A DNA stretch of 64,000 bases from Amylostereum areolatum (taxonomy: Eukaryota > Basidiomycota > Agaricomycetes > Russulales > Stereaceae). The translations under genes were made by a program, and so were the position numbers. The notes beneath the pieces were generated by a model. The model did not search any database. It was not told where the DNA came from and saw only the letters and a list, made by a program, of their open reading frames with translations. Positions 45,901 to 57,048 of the stretch are shown here, one piece after another. The first letter of the stretch is position 1. Each line of letters opens with the position of its first letter. The stretch covers positions 62,001 to 126,000 of the forward strand of contig SAXG01000036.1 in NCBI GenBank assembly GCA_012932865.1, in the 5' to 3' direction.

Positions 45901-46866
45901 GGCGGACCGTATCTGCTGGACCTACCGCATCTTCCTGTCCGTCATCGCGCCTTCCCCCACTCTTTCTGGTCAAATCCAAAGAGAGCCCAGCCAACGGAAG
46001 GTTCACGGCGCGACCGCTCAACGAGATAACGTTATTGTGGGGAGGACGGTCTGACAGTAGAGTGAAAACGGAACTAACCCTGGACTCGCGATCCCCACAG
46101 GAATAAGTATGACGATGTTGACATTGCGCTCGAAGCCCCTTTACAGAGATCATGACCCTCGAATCGAAAATAGACCGTCCTCGGGGCGTAAGTAGCGGCG
46201 ACGGACAGGCGACGGAAAGCGTCGGGAAGAAGAGGGTAGGCATAACGGTATCGAAAGGCCTATTCTGAAGCGAGAGCACTGTCCGTCGAAGCTAAGACCG
46301 GTAGGAAACCTTCGATCCGAGACCATCGACGAAGCCTGAAACTTTGCATAGTTCGGAGGCACACGGACGACTGTGACGATAATGCAATGGATCGATGAAC
46401 TTCTACGAAGGGGACGTGGGTGTAGAGAGGAAGAGAAAGGGAACGAAGACGGCGGCCGTCACTGGATTGGACAAGTCGTGTGTTGTTACGTGTTTGTCGC
46501 CGAGGAGTTACCGGCTCTAATACCATATTGATACCATGGCGAGAGTCAAAATTGCATGTGAGTTCTCGACGGAGCACCGATGGCTGCCGATGGATTGCAG
46601 GCTCAAAATACCCTCTAAACGACGGAGAGACACAAACGGCAGGATGGCCACAGCCAGCGTCGTTGGCGCGGTGATACCGCGTTTACCCCGATAACAGGGT
46701 GCAACATTCAGGCTCCGATTGTCAACAATTGTGCTAGGCTACAGTACTCGCAGTGGATGATATGTGTGTATATATGTTTGTACAAGAAAGAAATCCGATC
46801 AAGTCCCAGGTATACAGGTATATTCGCCGTATACATGCCGTATGTTTCTCCGAGATGGTATGATAG
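45901..46866. other. Intergenic, no gene seen
   Basis: Neutral composition; no family-like frame. It includes the 3' flank of the kinase gene, where TATATATG/TATAC repeats near 46765-46830 are visible. Confidence 0.4.
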
Positions 46867-49800
46867 TCAGAAGTCGAAGTAAATGCTACAAGAAAAGTCC
46901 AAGAAAATAAACAAAGGACCTATAGCCGTGTCGGCTTCAACGGCGTCAGGCTTGAAGCGCAAGCGTGCGAGGAGGATCGCGTCCGCTTTTCCCGAGTTGG
47001 ACGAAGTCCGTACCCGGGAGACCTTGTTTGCCCACCGGATATTGCCAAACATCTCCCCATCATACACCGGCCCGCTCAACGTCGCGGAGGGGAGTGCCGC
47101 CGTCGTGGGCGCAAATTCACCCCACGCTTCACCTGCCCTGGCCGCGGTGAAGACATTAAAATTGACCTAAACATATCCACGATGGTGAGAGAATTTGCGC
47201 CATGATGGAACAATAGCACCGACCTGACCGTCTGGATGGCTATGGCTGACGAACATCCCATAATTCTCCGCCTCGAGGGTGCCGATGACTATGACGATGA
47301 CGATCCGATAAGCTTCATCCCGCTCGAATAGAAGACGGATGGAAACATGAGTTGCTCACCTAGGAAAACATCTTCCCGCGTCAGTTTATGTTCCTTCCCG
47401 TAGAGCTTGAGAATCTGATCGATGTTGTTCTGAAACCACATCTTCGGGACGTGCAGAGTTGGGTCCGCGAGATAGCGATACACGGTCGACTCGGCATACA
47501 AGTGCGCGACCTTATGCCCCGCACGCAGCTGGAATGCTTGCGTCCGGCTCACGGGCTGCCTGTGGATATCAATAGGTTAGATGTACTCATCGGCGATAGA
47601 CACGCGACGGTCGAACGTGACATACCCCGAATTCCCGTCCGGTTTCTTCCTGCTGTACAGATAGTTCTGCACCATATCGAGACCCCTCTGAGCTGCGTTC
47701 CGCTTCTCCTGTCGCTGGATGCCTGAAGTAACCTTGCCGTAGCCCGCGAAACTTGGCAAGCCGTTGGGTGTCGACCTATCGTAGCAATTGAAAAGGGTGA
47801 CAAAACTTCCCTCGGGTTTTGACAGGTAGCCTACCGCTCCCAGGGCTACCGGCACCGGCGTCCACAGCGGGAGCGTCACTGAAAGAGACCCCGTCAGCTC
47901 GACGGCGTTCCCACGCAAAGAGAGCCAAAAACACTCACGGGAGGTGTGATAGTCGTGTTGAAGAAGCATCCTGTACCGACGTTCATTCACGAACCCGGCA
48001 GCGAGGTCGTCCGGGTCTGGAGGCGAGAGATACCCGGAGGAAACTAGGCTGCCCTGGAGTAGCATGCTGTCTTCCAAGCCGCTGTCCTCCAAAAGGCTGC
48101 TTCCTGTCCTGAGGGTGGTTAAAGAGGAGCTCCTGGAACGAACGGTCACCAAAGGCACGTCGGCGTCGTCCTCTGGTCCATGTCCGCGGGAGGTCCGCCT
48201 GGCCGCCTCCAGTCCACTGGACGCCGTAACGAAGGTCCCGTCCGTAGACGCTGATCCCACCACCATGTCATCTTGCACGGCTATCGTACAGTCAGCTTTC
48301 CGAAAAAGACATAGGTGGGAAACAGTCGTACCGGACACGTTGGGGAGGGCGACAGGACGCAAGTCAGGGGAGGGTCGATGGGGCACCTCTAGCTCCCACT
48401 GCGACAACAAGGACGGAGGTCGGGGGGATTCTGCAACGACACCTATCTCACTACGAAGAACCTGGATATCGCGGGCGATCTGCGCAAACGGTGGACGCAT
48501 ACGCGGATCCCTTTGCCAGCACGCGTGGATGGTGTTGGAGAACGAGGTCCCCGAGAGCGGTATCAAAGGGAGGTTGGGCCGCTGGTTGAACTCTGTGTGA
48601 TCCTCGGTGAGCGCAACGCAACGGAAGGACTGCGAAGAAGACCGACCCAGCACGAAACGTCGGACCGCGTCGTCGTCAGCAAGCGGCCACGGCAAGGTAC
48701 CCTTCGTCATGATCTCCACACACGAAATCGCGAACGCGTAGACATCCATCTCGGGGGTCAGCACATCTGCGCCCATCATGAGCTCCGGGGCTTGCCAACG
48801 AAGGGTCCCGTCTATCCCCGGCGTCAGCCAAAGCTTCAACGCGGAAATCGCAACCGAGAATAACGTACGTGGAATAGGCGCCCTGCTCAAACGATAAACC
48901 TCGGACTTCATTTCGCTCTGCCCGAAATCGGAAATGACGCAGTGCAGACGGTCGTCTACCAGCACGTTCGCCGCCTGTACCAAACGAAGCAAGAAGGCCC
49001 AGTCAAAAACCGCACGGATGTCAAGTAGAAACCCGCGCTACGGACCTTGAGATCTCCATGGAGCACGTCCATCTCGTGAAGATAGGCCATTCCCTTGGCA
49101 ATTTCATGCATCATCTTCAAGTAGTCGACCTGCATGAGGTCGTCCACGCCCTTCAAGTACTGAACCAAACTCCCGTGGCTGTAGTACGGGCTGACGAGGA
49201 ACCAAGGCGGGTCGCCCGACGCGGACGACGCCCCGAGCAGCTCCACGACGTTAGGATGCGAGAGCGCCTTCCAAATGCCGATTTCGTGGATGAACAGCTT
49301 CCGCGGCGTTGTCTCCGCCAACACCTTGATCGCCACCGTGTGCTCCCGCCACCGGCCCTTGTATACGTCGCTGAAGCTCCCAATCCCGATCTTCTCCTCC
49401 AGGTCCACCTCATATCGCGTGATGGTCCAGCTGGGCAGCACCAGCTCCGCACCCTGGCTCAGCCGACGCAGGGCGTCGATTCCGCTCTCGATGAACTCCC
49501 GATCGAGGGTATCCGCGCCCCGCTGCTTCTTCTTCGAGCTGCTATCGCTGACGGTGTCCGTGTCAGGAAGGGGAACAGTGCCCGACGCCACTGGAGTAGA
49601 GCCTACGGAGGCCGTGGTGACCGTCGCCGAGCGTCCGCGGCCCTTGGGGCGCCAAGCGGGAGAAGAGTCCAGAGACTCAATGGTGGACCCTCGCGTGCTG
49701 TCCGACGACCACTCCCGCTCTACTTCGCGTTCCAAAGCACGTTGGAGGGTCTTGATGGCTTCCGGCATCTCGTCGCGTCCCACTTGGAGCACCTCAATCA

Positions 49801-51557
49801 TGGCTGCGTCGTTGTTGGTCTGCAGCGCGGCACGCATGAGCTGCCTGAGGTCCGCCATGTCTCGCGAGCGATCGCGCGCATTCTGCTGGATACGGATGTT
49901 GCGCAAGAGGGCCTGGACGACTTCAGGATCGGTGGGAGACGGCACGTCCGCAATGAGAGGGACGGCGGTCGTAGACGGAGGAGGGAGTCCGGATAGTCCC
50001 AGGGAGTCGAGGATGTAATCGTTATCCTGTTTGCGCCGTGCTTCGTTGGCCTGGATGGTCTTGAGCGTTCTGATCTGAATGGAGAGCTGCATGGAAGAGG
50101 TGAGCTACGTTGCTTGGTAAAAAAGGGGGACGACGCTCACACCGAACATGCCCAAAGCATCGCTCAGCGAAGCGTCACAGTACGCAATGCTGCGCAGAAT
50201 CTCAGTCCTTCTTGAGATAGCGCTTCAAGAACGGCCGGTGGGCTTGCTTCTTGAGGAACGTGTGTACATCCTCGAACGCTCTGGAAGCAGGCCTCGTCAG
50301 TCGTGAGGATGAAAGGAACGTAAGGCGGGGATTCCTCACGCGTGTAGTCTCTCAATGGGAAGTCTGAGTTCTTCCGTAACAGATGTTTCCGGCAGCGATG
50401 ATTTCCTGGTGGACGGACAGGAGGATATCCGCACAACGTTCGGTGAGACGCAGACAGGCGAGCCGGTTCATCTATGATGACGCGTGAGCCGTGATCGCCT
50501 CTCAAGTAGCGGGTACGCACCTCGACCATTTCAAGCGCATCCCAAATGCTGAGCAGCGTCCTCGCCGCAACCTCCAGGCCTGGAACATGGTACGAACCCC
50601 AGGAGATCGACGCCAGCGAAAAGCATCTCGTGGCCTATAAGCGCCGCCGTCCCCAGCGCCGACAATGCAGCCTTTTGTACGCGCTGTCGGCAAAAGTCAG
50701 CCTCGTACGCAACCACGTCGAAAACGCAGGATAAAGAGGACATGGCAGCGGCCAACGCGCCATCAAAGCGCCCTCTTTTTGACAGAGGCGGTCTGGCGCC
50801 ATCGCCCGACGTGACCGAAAATGGGTGGTCGCATGGTCCAAAATGAACACTCACCTGGCGCGTATGATTATACCCGTCCGTCTGTTCAACGGGGATAGTT
50901 TTCTTGCGCTTCGGGCCTTCGTGCCATGGACGTGGGGGTTGGGCCTTCTGTCTCCACCATGTTGACCCCGGAGATGCTGCCCCATCCTCGTCGTCTGTGC
51001 CCACTCGAGCGACTTCCCGACCGGCCGGGGAAGGGTCACGTGATCCAGACGCAGAGCGATCTCGCATCCGAGCTCACATGCGCAAAGCTTCGGGAAACAA
51101 GGATGGTGGGGAGGTGGAGGTGGAAGGAAGAGGGTTGGAGGAAACGCGAATGATCGGCGAGCCCTGCATACCGGGAGAATCGGCGACTTCATGTCCGGCG
51201 GATGTGAAGGATTGCACGCGGGATCGAGGGGGCGGCGTCAAACTGGAAGTATGTGTTGGTGTCAGGTGTGTCGGCGATGCGGCAGTGTCCATCCGCAGGG
51301 GTGACTGATTCGCGTGCAGGTGCTGAGCGGTTCAGAACGCCTGTGGTGGAAGGAGGGCTGGAGCCCGACGGCGGTAGCTTGGCGGCCTTTCCCTTGGGGG
51401 TCGTGTGGGGCGACTGGGATGGAGCTCTGGTAGGGTTAAGGGGGGATGAAACCTTGACCGTGGACGCTGATTCGGAGGAACTGGAATGATGGACGATTGC
51501 GGGGGGAGATGGCGCGCTTTTCCCGCTGGGAGAGCTGGGGGCTGATGAGCGTGACAT
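46867..51557 (-). CDS. Protein kinase with N-terminal helical bundle and conserved C-terminal module
   Basis: Three-part protein. (1) A Ser/Pro-rich leader (from 51557; the true start is unsure) precedes a helical region of 4-helix-bundle type: QKAALSALGTAALIGHEMLF, AARTLLSIWDALEMVE, RLTERCADILLSVHQEIIAA, AFEDVHTFLKKQAHRPFLKR, DEILRSIAYCDASLSDALGM and an amphipathic SIQIRTLKTIQANEAR. (2) A TKL-like kinase: glycine loop GIGSFSDVYKG, VAIKVLA lysine, HGDLKAANVL catalytic loop (intron inside), DFGQSEMKS and GTLRWQAPELM; all key catalytic residues are present. (3) After a disordered stretch, a C-terminal module LPLWTPVPVALGAVGYLSK, RQEKRNAAQRGLDMVQNYL, FVSHSHPDGQ and ILLARLRFKPDA, ending at 46867. 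About twelve exons. Frame repairs at 50587 and 51228-51232, plus one unexplained stop near 51075. Cytosolic or membrane-proximal. Confidence 0.75.
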
Positions 51558-53222
51558 GGTGGAGATTGTCCGAGTCGCAACCTAGTGGGGAGGTCAAGAC
51601 CAGGTTTTCACGTTCTTATATGGCAACGAACCTAAGACGACAACCGTACGGGAAGGCCTGTGCGCGCAGTGGTGCCGGACAGAGTCACTTTCCTCCACGT
51701 ACGTATGAAACTACGACGTAGGGAAGAAAGGAAAAGGACTGATGACATGAGAAGACTGATCTAATCCGCTGCCAATTGAATGCACGTACAGCTTGTGGCG
51801 GGAGTGCAATGCCGCCACGGTTGAGGAGTGACCAAGCCACAAATCGACGCTGTTAAACTGAACCGTGAGCTTTACGAATAGCGGACAAAAGCGACAGATT
51901 GACGCACTTGTTTAGTGTTGGTGGACACTCTTGTGCACCCGGTGGACAGAGTGAAGAGAAAGAGAAACACACGAATAGCAGGGATTTGCCAAGATGAAAG
52001 CTGTTCCAGTGCACCGTTAGAGGATTGTACAGACGAAGTAGGGACAACGTACGCGTCACTGACGATGACCGATCGTCTCCATCCACGGTCACAGGTAGAT
52101 ATCCTCCTCTGTGTGCTGACGCAGCCGTAAAGTCGGGGGTATGGGCGGTAGAAGAAAAAGATATCGAGAGAGTGTAAGGGTGGGAGAACTGAGGAGAGTT
52201 GAGATCTTGAGAACTTTTTCGACATCGCCTATTACTGCAATGCCGTGGGAACGCTACCCCACACGGCGCCTACAGACCTCCTAGCGTGCTCTCTCGCAGT
52301 CAGCGTGGCCCGGCACTGTCTCTGACTCCGGCCTACAGAAGCTATTCCGGATTTCTCTGCTTCAGAAACGCCTAGCCTTGAAGCTTGAATCCCGAGGCTG
52401 GTCGCGCATGGGTCGCCGACATTCTTGAGAAAGACGCATGCGGCTCCGCGGATCTTCCAAAGCAACGCAGAACGAACTGACTGTCTTGCCTCAGGCTGTG
52501 GGCAAAAGAACCCGCCTTGCTTCCTTGAAATGTCTTCGAGCATATATACTTCTCGAAGGTCCGTTACCTCCAGCAAGAATGACCGGCGCGCGCGTGCGTC
52601 TTCTCCGCTCCTCATTCCGTTCCATGCAATGCTATAGTATGCCCGACTGCGTCACCCGTCGACTGCGTACACATCAACCTCCCGCATGGCTGTGCGTTCG
52701 CATACTTACAGACCGAAATGGAAGAAGGACGAGGAATGTAATGTTTGAGAAGAGACCGGAGGGAATTCCTTCCGGTCAGGGTTAGGAGTCAAGCTCGTCA
52801 ACGACCGTCGACGGAACAAAATAAGTACAGAGGCACCGGCGCGACGGCGATACCCATTTTTGCCTCCGTCCTTTCGATCTAGATATGGATCTCCACCGCG
52901 GTCGAACACGAGTCTCCGTAATCGTATTGTATATATCTGCTATCCGCGAAATGGGAAAAGGGGTGCCAGTGGACTTGCAGGGATCTTTGAATAGCGGCCT
53001 ACTACTGTAGCAACTAGCAAGGGACTTGAAACAAATTGATTCTGTCATCGCGCGCCCGCCGGCGGTCTTTCCCAGCACGTAGGTCTGCAGTGCCAGTGTG
53101 CCGAAGCCTGAAAGAGCATCCAATTCGCGGGAACGCCGTAGAGTCCCAGGTAAAAATAACGTGACGACCACCACAAACCAACAAAGTGCAATACTATTAC
53201 AAGCCTCGAGGGTATATATGCG
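51558..53222. other. Intergenic, no gene seen
   Basis: 5' region of the kinase gene and 3' region of the FAD monooxygenase. No frame resembles a protein family on either strand. Confidence 0.4.
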
Positions 53223-55090
53223 TCATCCACTTCGCTCGACCGTGATATCCATCGCTTCGAACTGAATTCCCTTCCACCGCAGGTCTTCTCCCTTCATCTC
53301 CCCCTCCCCCTGCAGTGAATGCGCCTTGAGCGCACTCCAGCCCGCCCACCAATCGTTGGCCTCGTCGAACGCGTTGTAGGTCCACACATGGTAGTTCGTC
53401 CACCACTGCGCGACAAGGTCGTCCATTTCCGACGGCGTATATCGAAGGGAGGCAAGCGACTGCTTCAGGAGCTTGTTCCTAGCATCGCGCTCGGGACCCG
53501 GGGGCATGAAGCAGATTGCTACATTGGTATTCTCGAGGGTCTCGAGCACCTGCATGCGTGGTTGACTCAATTCCTGATACGCGTAGAGCAGCGTCGGAAT
53601 TTCGTCGTACGAACGCAGATGTGAGAAGAGCGTGCCAAGGACAGCTCCGCTCTCGACAGTGGCCGCTGCACCGTGCATCGAGCCGGGCTGGGAGGCGAAC
53701 CCGCATAAGCAACGCTGTGTCAACATACATACTGGGTTCACTTACAGACGATGGCCGTGCAGCGTCGCCGACGAGGACGATGCGGCCTGATTCATCCACC
53801 CAATCCTCTATCGTTGGCCATTCCAGCTGGCGCGTCCAGGACACGGTGGTCAGTTTGCCCATTATTTTGACCAGTCTATCGAAAACATAGGTGAATTATT
53901 TTCGGCAAATCGATTAACGGATTGCAAAGTGAGATTGTACCGTTTTTCGACATGCGCAAATTGGTGTTTGAAGTGATTCGGGGAAAGTGTCGCCAGCCAG
54001 CCCTCTTCGGCGTTGGGTATAGAGCTCCGGTACCACAGATTCACCGCGTATTCTGTCGCATTGGACTTCCAGAAAGATAAGCCGGTTGTGTATCTTACAA
54101 ACCCACGTCCGACTTACGACGGGGAAACCTAAATCGAAACCCGCGACAATAGTGAATAAACGCGAGCCTGAGAGAGCGCAAGACAGTGTTACCCACCATT
54201 TGCTGCGTTGTGAGCTCCGCACCAGATATAACCCGACATTATATCCTGATTGTTGAGGTCTTCTTCGCTCTCGAGATCTTTCATGGGTATCACCCCGCTG
54301 AAGTATATGCATCCATCCCAATGCGGAATTGTTGGTTCCTCTTCCACGCATCGCCGCACGGCACTAAGTGGCCCATCCGCACCTATGATCACATCAGCAT
54401 AGAGCGTCCTCCCATCCGTCAATGTAATCGAGGGAACGTGATGCATCCGTGCGAGGTTCTGCGCGGGAATCGGGGTTTGAGAGCGCGGGGGATGCGAAAG
54501 CGACAACGGCGCCATGAACGATTTCTACCCCCTCGGAAAGCGCGAGCCTTCGGAGAATGTCGAGTAGCTCACAGTACTATGGGAAGCATTTGTTCGTATT
54601 GGATATGAAGGATACTAATGAAAAAGGGTATGCGCACCTGCATCGTATAGAAGGGGGCACCACTTTCCGCCTGCACTTCTTCTGCCCAAGGTAAGTATCC
54701 GATTGTCTCCCCAGAGTCCACTGGCGCGGATGAGTTATAAATGCGAACAAGGCGAAGGAACGGAGCTTACGATCCCCCAAGCAGGTACGTAGGACTGTGC
54801 AGCATGTTTTCTGCAGCTCCTCTTCCACCCCCCACTGGAACAGGATCTTGGTGAGATTCGGCGGAACTCGGATCCCCCCCGTCCACCTTTCGCCCTCAGA
54901 GATTCTTTCGAATACGCGGACACTGTGGCCTGCCATTGCGAGTGAATGTGCCGTTGAAAGTCCGGCCAAGCCTGGAGGATAAACGTAAGGGTATAACTAA
55001 ATGCCAATATGACGGTGCGCTCGTACCTCCTCCAGCAACTATAAAATCGATCTTCAGAGAGGCCTTCGTGGAGGTCTTCATATTGCGCAT
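53223..55090 (-). CDS. FAD-dependent monooxygenase (salicylate-hydroxylase-like)
   Basis: Flavin-dependent aromatic hydroxylase of the PHBH-like class; NAD(P)H-driven, substrate unknown. MRNMKTSTKASLKIDFIVAG from 55090 (or second Met at 55081) with an intron inside the dinucleotide-binding motif completes GGGLAGLSTAHSLAMAGHSV. GGIRVPPNLTKILFQWG follows, then EVQAESGAPFYTMQ, YCELLDILRRL, the DG motif GADGPLSAVR, the GD motif VLVGDAARPS, and PGSMHGAAATVESGAVLG with the C-terminus ending at 53223. About nine exons fit. The frame shifts once at about 54487-54491, where a run of five G (C on the coding strand) should be four; otherwise intact. No signal peptide; likely cytosolic. Confidence 0.85.
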
Positions 55091-56150
55091 GGTTTGTCGG
55101 GAGTACGGGGAGCAGCAATGTACTAGATGGGTATATGGGAGATGGTGGTGGTTGAGGACAAGAAAGAGATGTCGCAGCTTGCTGGCCTGCCATCATAACC
55201 ATGAAGCCTCATCACCGGAACACCAGGAGGTCGTTAGAAATCGTCCCGTGAGAACTGCATATCACAGGGCACGCGCTGTATGCATCCCCGTTTAACCCTT
55301 CTGCAGTGGCACCCGCAGTGCTTGGGCACTCGCACTGGCGCCGGCCACTGGTCTCACAGAAGAGCATACCCTCCAACCCTGCTCTATGCCGTACGGGGAT
55401 GTACATCGGACGATAGAAAGGACCCCGGAATGACATCCATCAAGACACACCGTAACACGCACTGGAGAGGCAGTTATCGCCGGTATGTGTTCAATGGGCT
55501 GTGCCGTCGCTGTTAGAGATAGTAGAACTATATTCAGTGCGGATCCAGACCGGGAAGACCATCGGAAAAGAAGTGGTAGTGCGGAACTGACCTCTACCCG
55601 TATGTCCTCTCGACTGGCGGCCCATATACATATCCATTCTCATTCCAAGGAGACTTGAGAGGGGTCGCGAGTAGTGACGGCGAGTAGACATTAATTATTG
55701 CCGTTTTCAGAATAGTTCGCGTCGCGGGCGTCGCGGCTCTTCTGTGCGAGATTTGAGGCTCAGCAAAGATTGTGCTGTATCTCCTCAACCGCTGCACGTA
55801 TCGACCTGAAAATTAGCACGTTTTCATCGCACAGGCTGCCCCCTGTGCCCCCCATATTTATTTCGACGATGCGGTGTGAATTATGACGGGGTAAAATCGG
55901 ACCCCCTCCTAGCATGTTTCACTCGTTTCCTACGTGTAGTGTACATATAATCGAATTCTGACTGGATAGAAATGTTGCGAGTACAGTCGCATTGTGCCCC
56001 CCAGCAAAAAAAACGAGACATTCGGTGTGTGTGGAACAGGAGACACCGTGCCGCGCGAGGTGCACAGCCGCTGTTGCACCTTCGTCTACAACCACCACCG
56101 ACATTTACCCTATCTCCCTGGGTGTGGTGCTTCCACCCTTGTAATTCTCC
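55091..56150. other. Intergenic, no gene seen
   Basis: Divergent stretch between the monooxygenase (minus) and the small ORF (plus). It includes the promoter of the monooxygenase. No family-like frame. Confidence 0.4.
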
Positions 56151-56594
56151 ATGAGCCGTCTCACCCCTAAACGAGCCGGTAATCGACCCACTGGAACACG
56201 CAAATCAGGCCGGAACATGGAAAATCAGGTCCCTGCTCAGACTCAGCATTCCAACACCGACACCGCTCCAGAGAAGACCCCCCCTCGTCCCCGTCCTATT
56301 ATACGTGTACCACCCTTTGCATCTTCCCCCTCTGCTCCACAGACACCTCGCTCCGGCCACGACAATTCCATCTCAGCTGAAAACACCGCTGCTCAAGCTT
56401 TGGTCACCATGCGCAGACAAGCACCAACAACTTCCCCCGGGCTCACAGCCGCATCTAGGAATGTCATGGCCATGGACCGTGTTTTCATCAATGCAATGCC
56501 ACGCTCTCTGCGCCCACAGCTAGAGCAGGAGATACAGGAGGTGCAGATGAGAGCGGAGGAGGCTATGGAACAGGACATCAGCAAAGTCGGCTGA
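56151..56594 (+). CDS. Small basic/coiled-coil protein next to the Plavaka element
   Basis: 147 codons, no introns. The N-terminus is basic and proline-rich (SRLTPKRAGNRPTGTRKSGR, then PPRPRPIIRVPPFA), the middle neutral, and the C-terminus a charged helix of the type RPQLEQEIQEVQMRAEEAME. No known family recognised. It lies on the opposite strand just beyond the 3' end of the transposase, separated by about 450 bases, so it could be an accessory gene of the same element, a host gene or a spurious frame. No third-position bias test was run. Confidence 0.4.
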   Translation: MSRLTPKRAGNRPTGTRKSGRNMENQVPAQTQHSNTDTAPEKTPPRPRPIIRVPPFASSPSAPQTPRSGHDNSISAENTAAQALVTMRRQAPTTSPGLTAASRNVMAMDRVFINAMPRSLRPQLEQEIQEVQMRAEEAMEQDISKVG

Positions 56595-57048
56595 ACATGG
56601 GCGCTTATTCTCAGCACCAGTCAAACCTGCCATGCCAGACCATGCATCGGGAGGCACGGCCACGCCGTCGCTGCGAGCACAATGCAACTCGCTTGCGCCG
56701 CGTCCCTCCGCTGGAGATGGCGTCGGGGGGCTCATGTACAGTACGCAGCGGAGATACAATGGTTCTATAATACATGTACATGCTGTTCACCTTCGCTAAT
56801 ATACCCTCATGAACCAGCAGCCGCTTGGGGGCTTCAATTTGACCGTGGGGTGCCAGTGTAGTTGGTAGAAAGGCTGAAAGAGTGCGCGCGTCCGCCGCGC
56901 CAGTGCCTGGGCGAGACTCATCCGCAGGCTTCAACGCGCACTAGAGGATGGGGAAGGGAGGGACAGAGGGAGAGCCGGGTTGAGGCATAGTCCTGTATGG
57001 GAGGTGAGTACTGAGAGGAACATATGAGACACAGAGAGCACACCTCTG

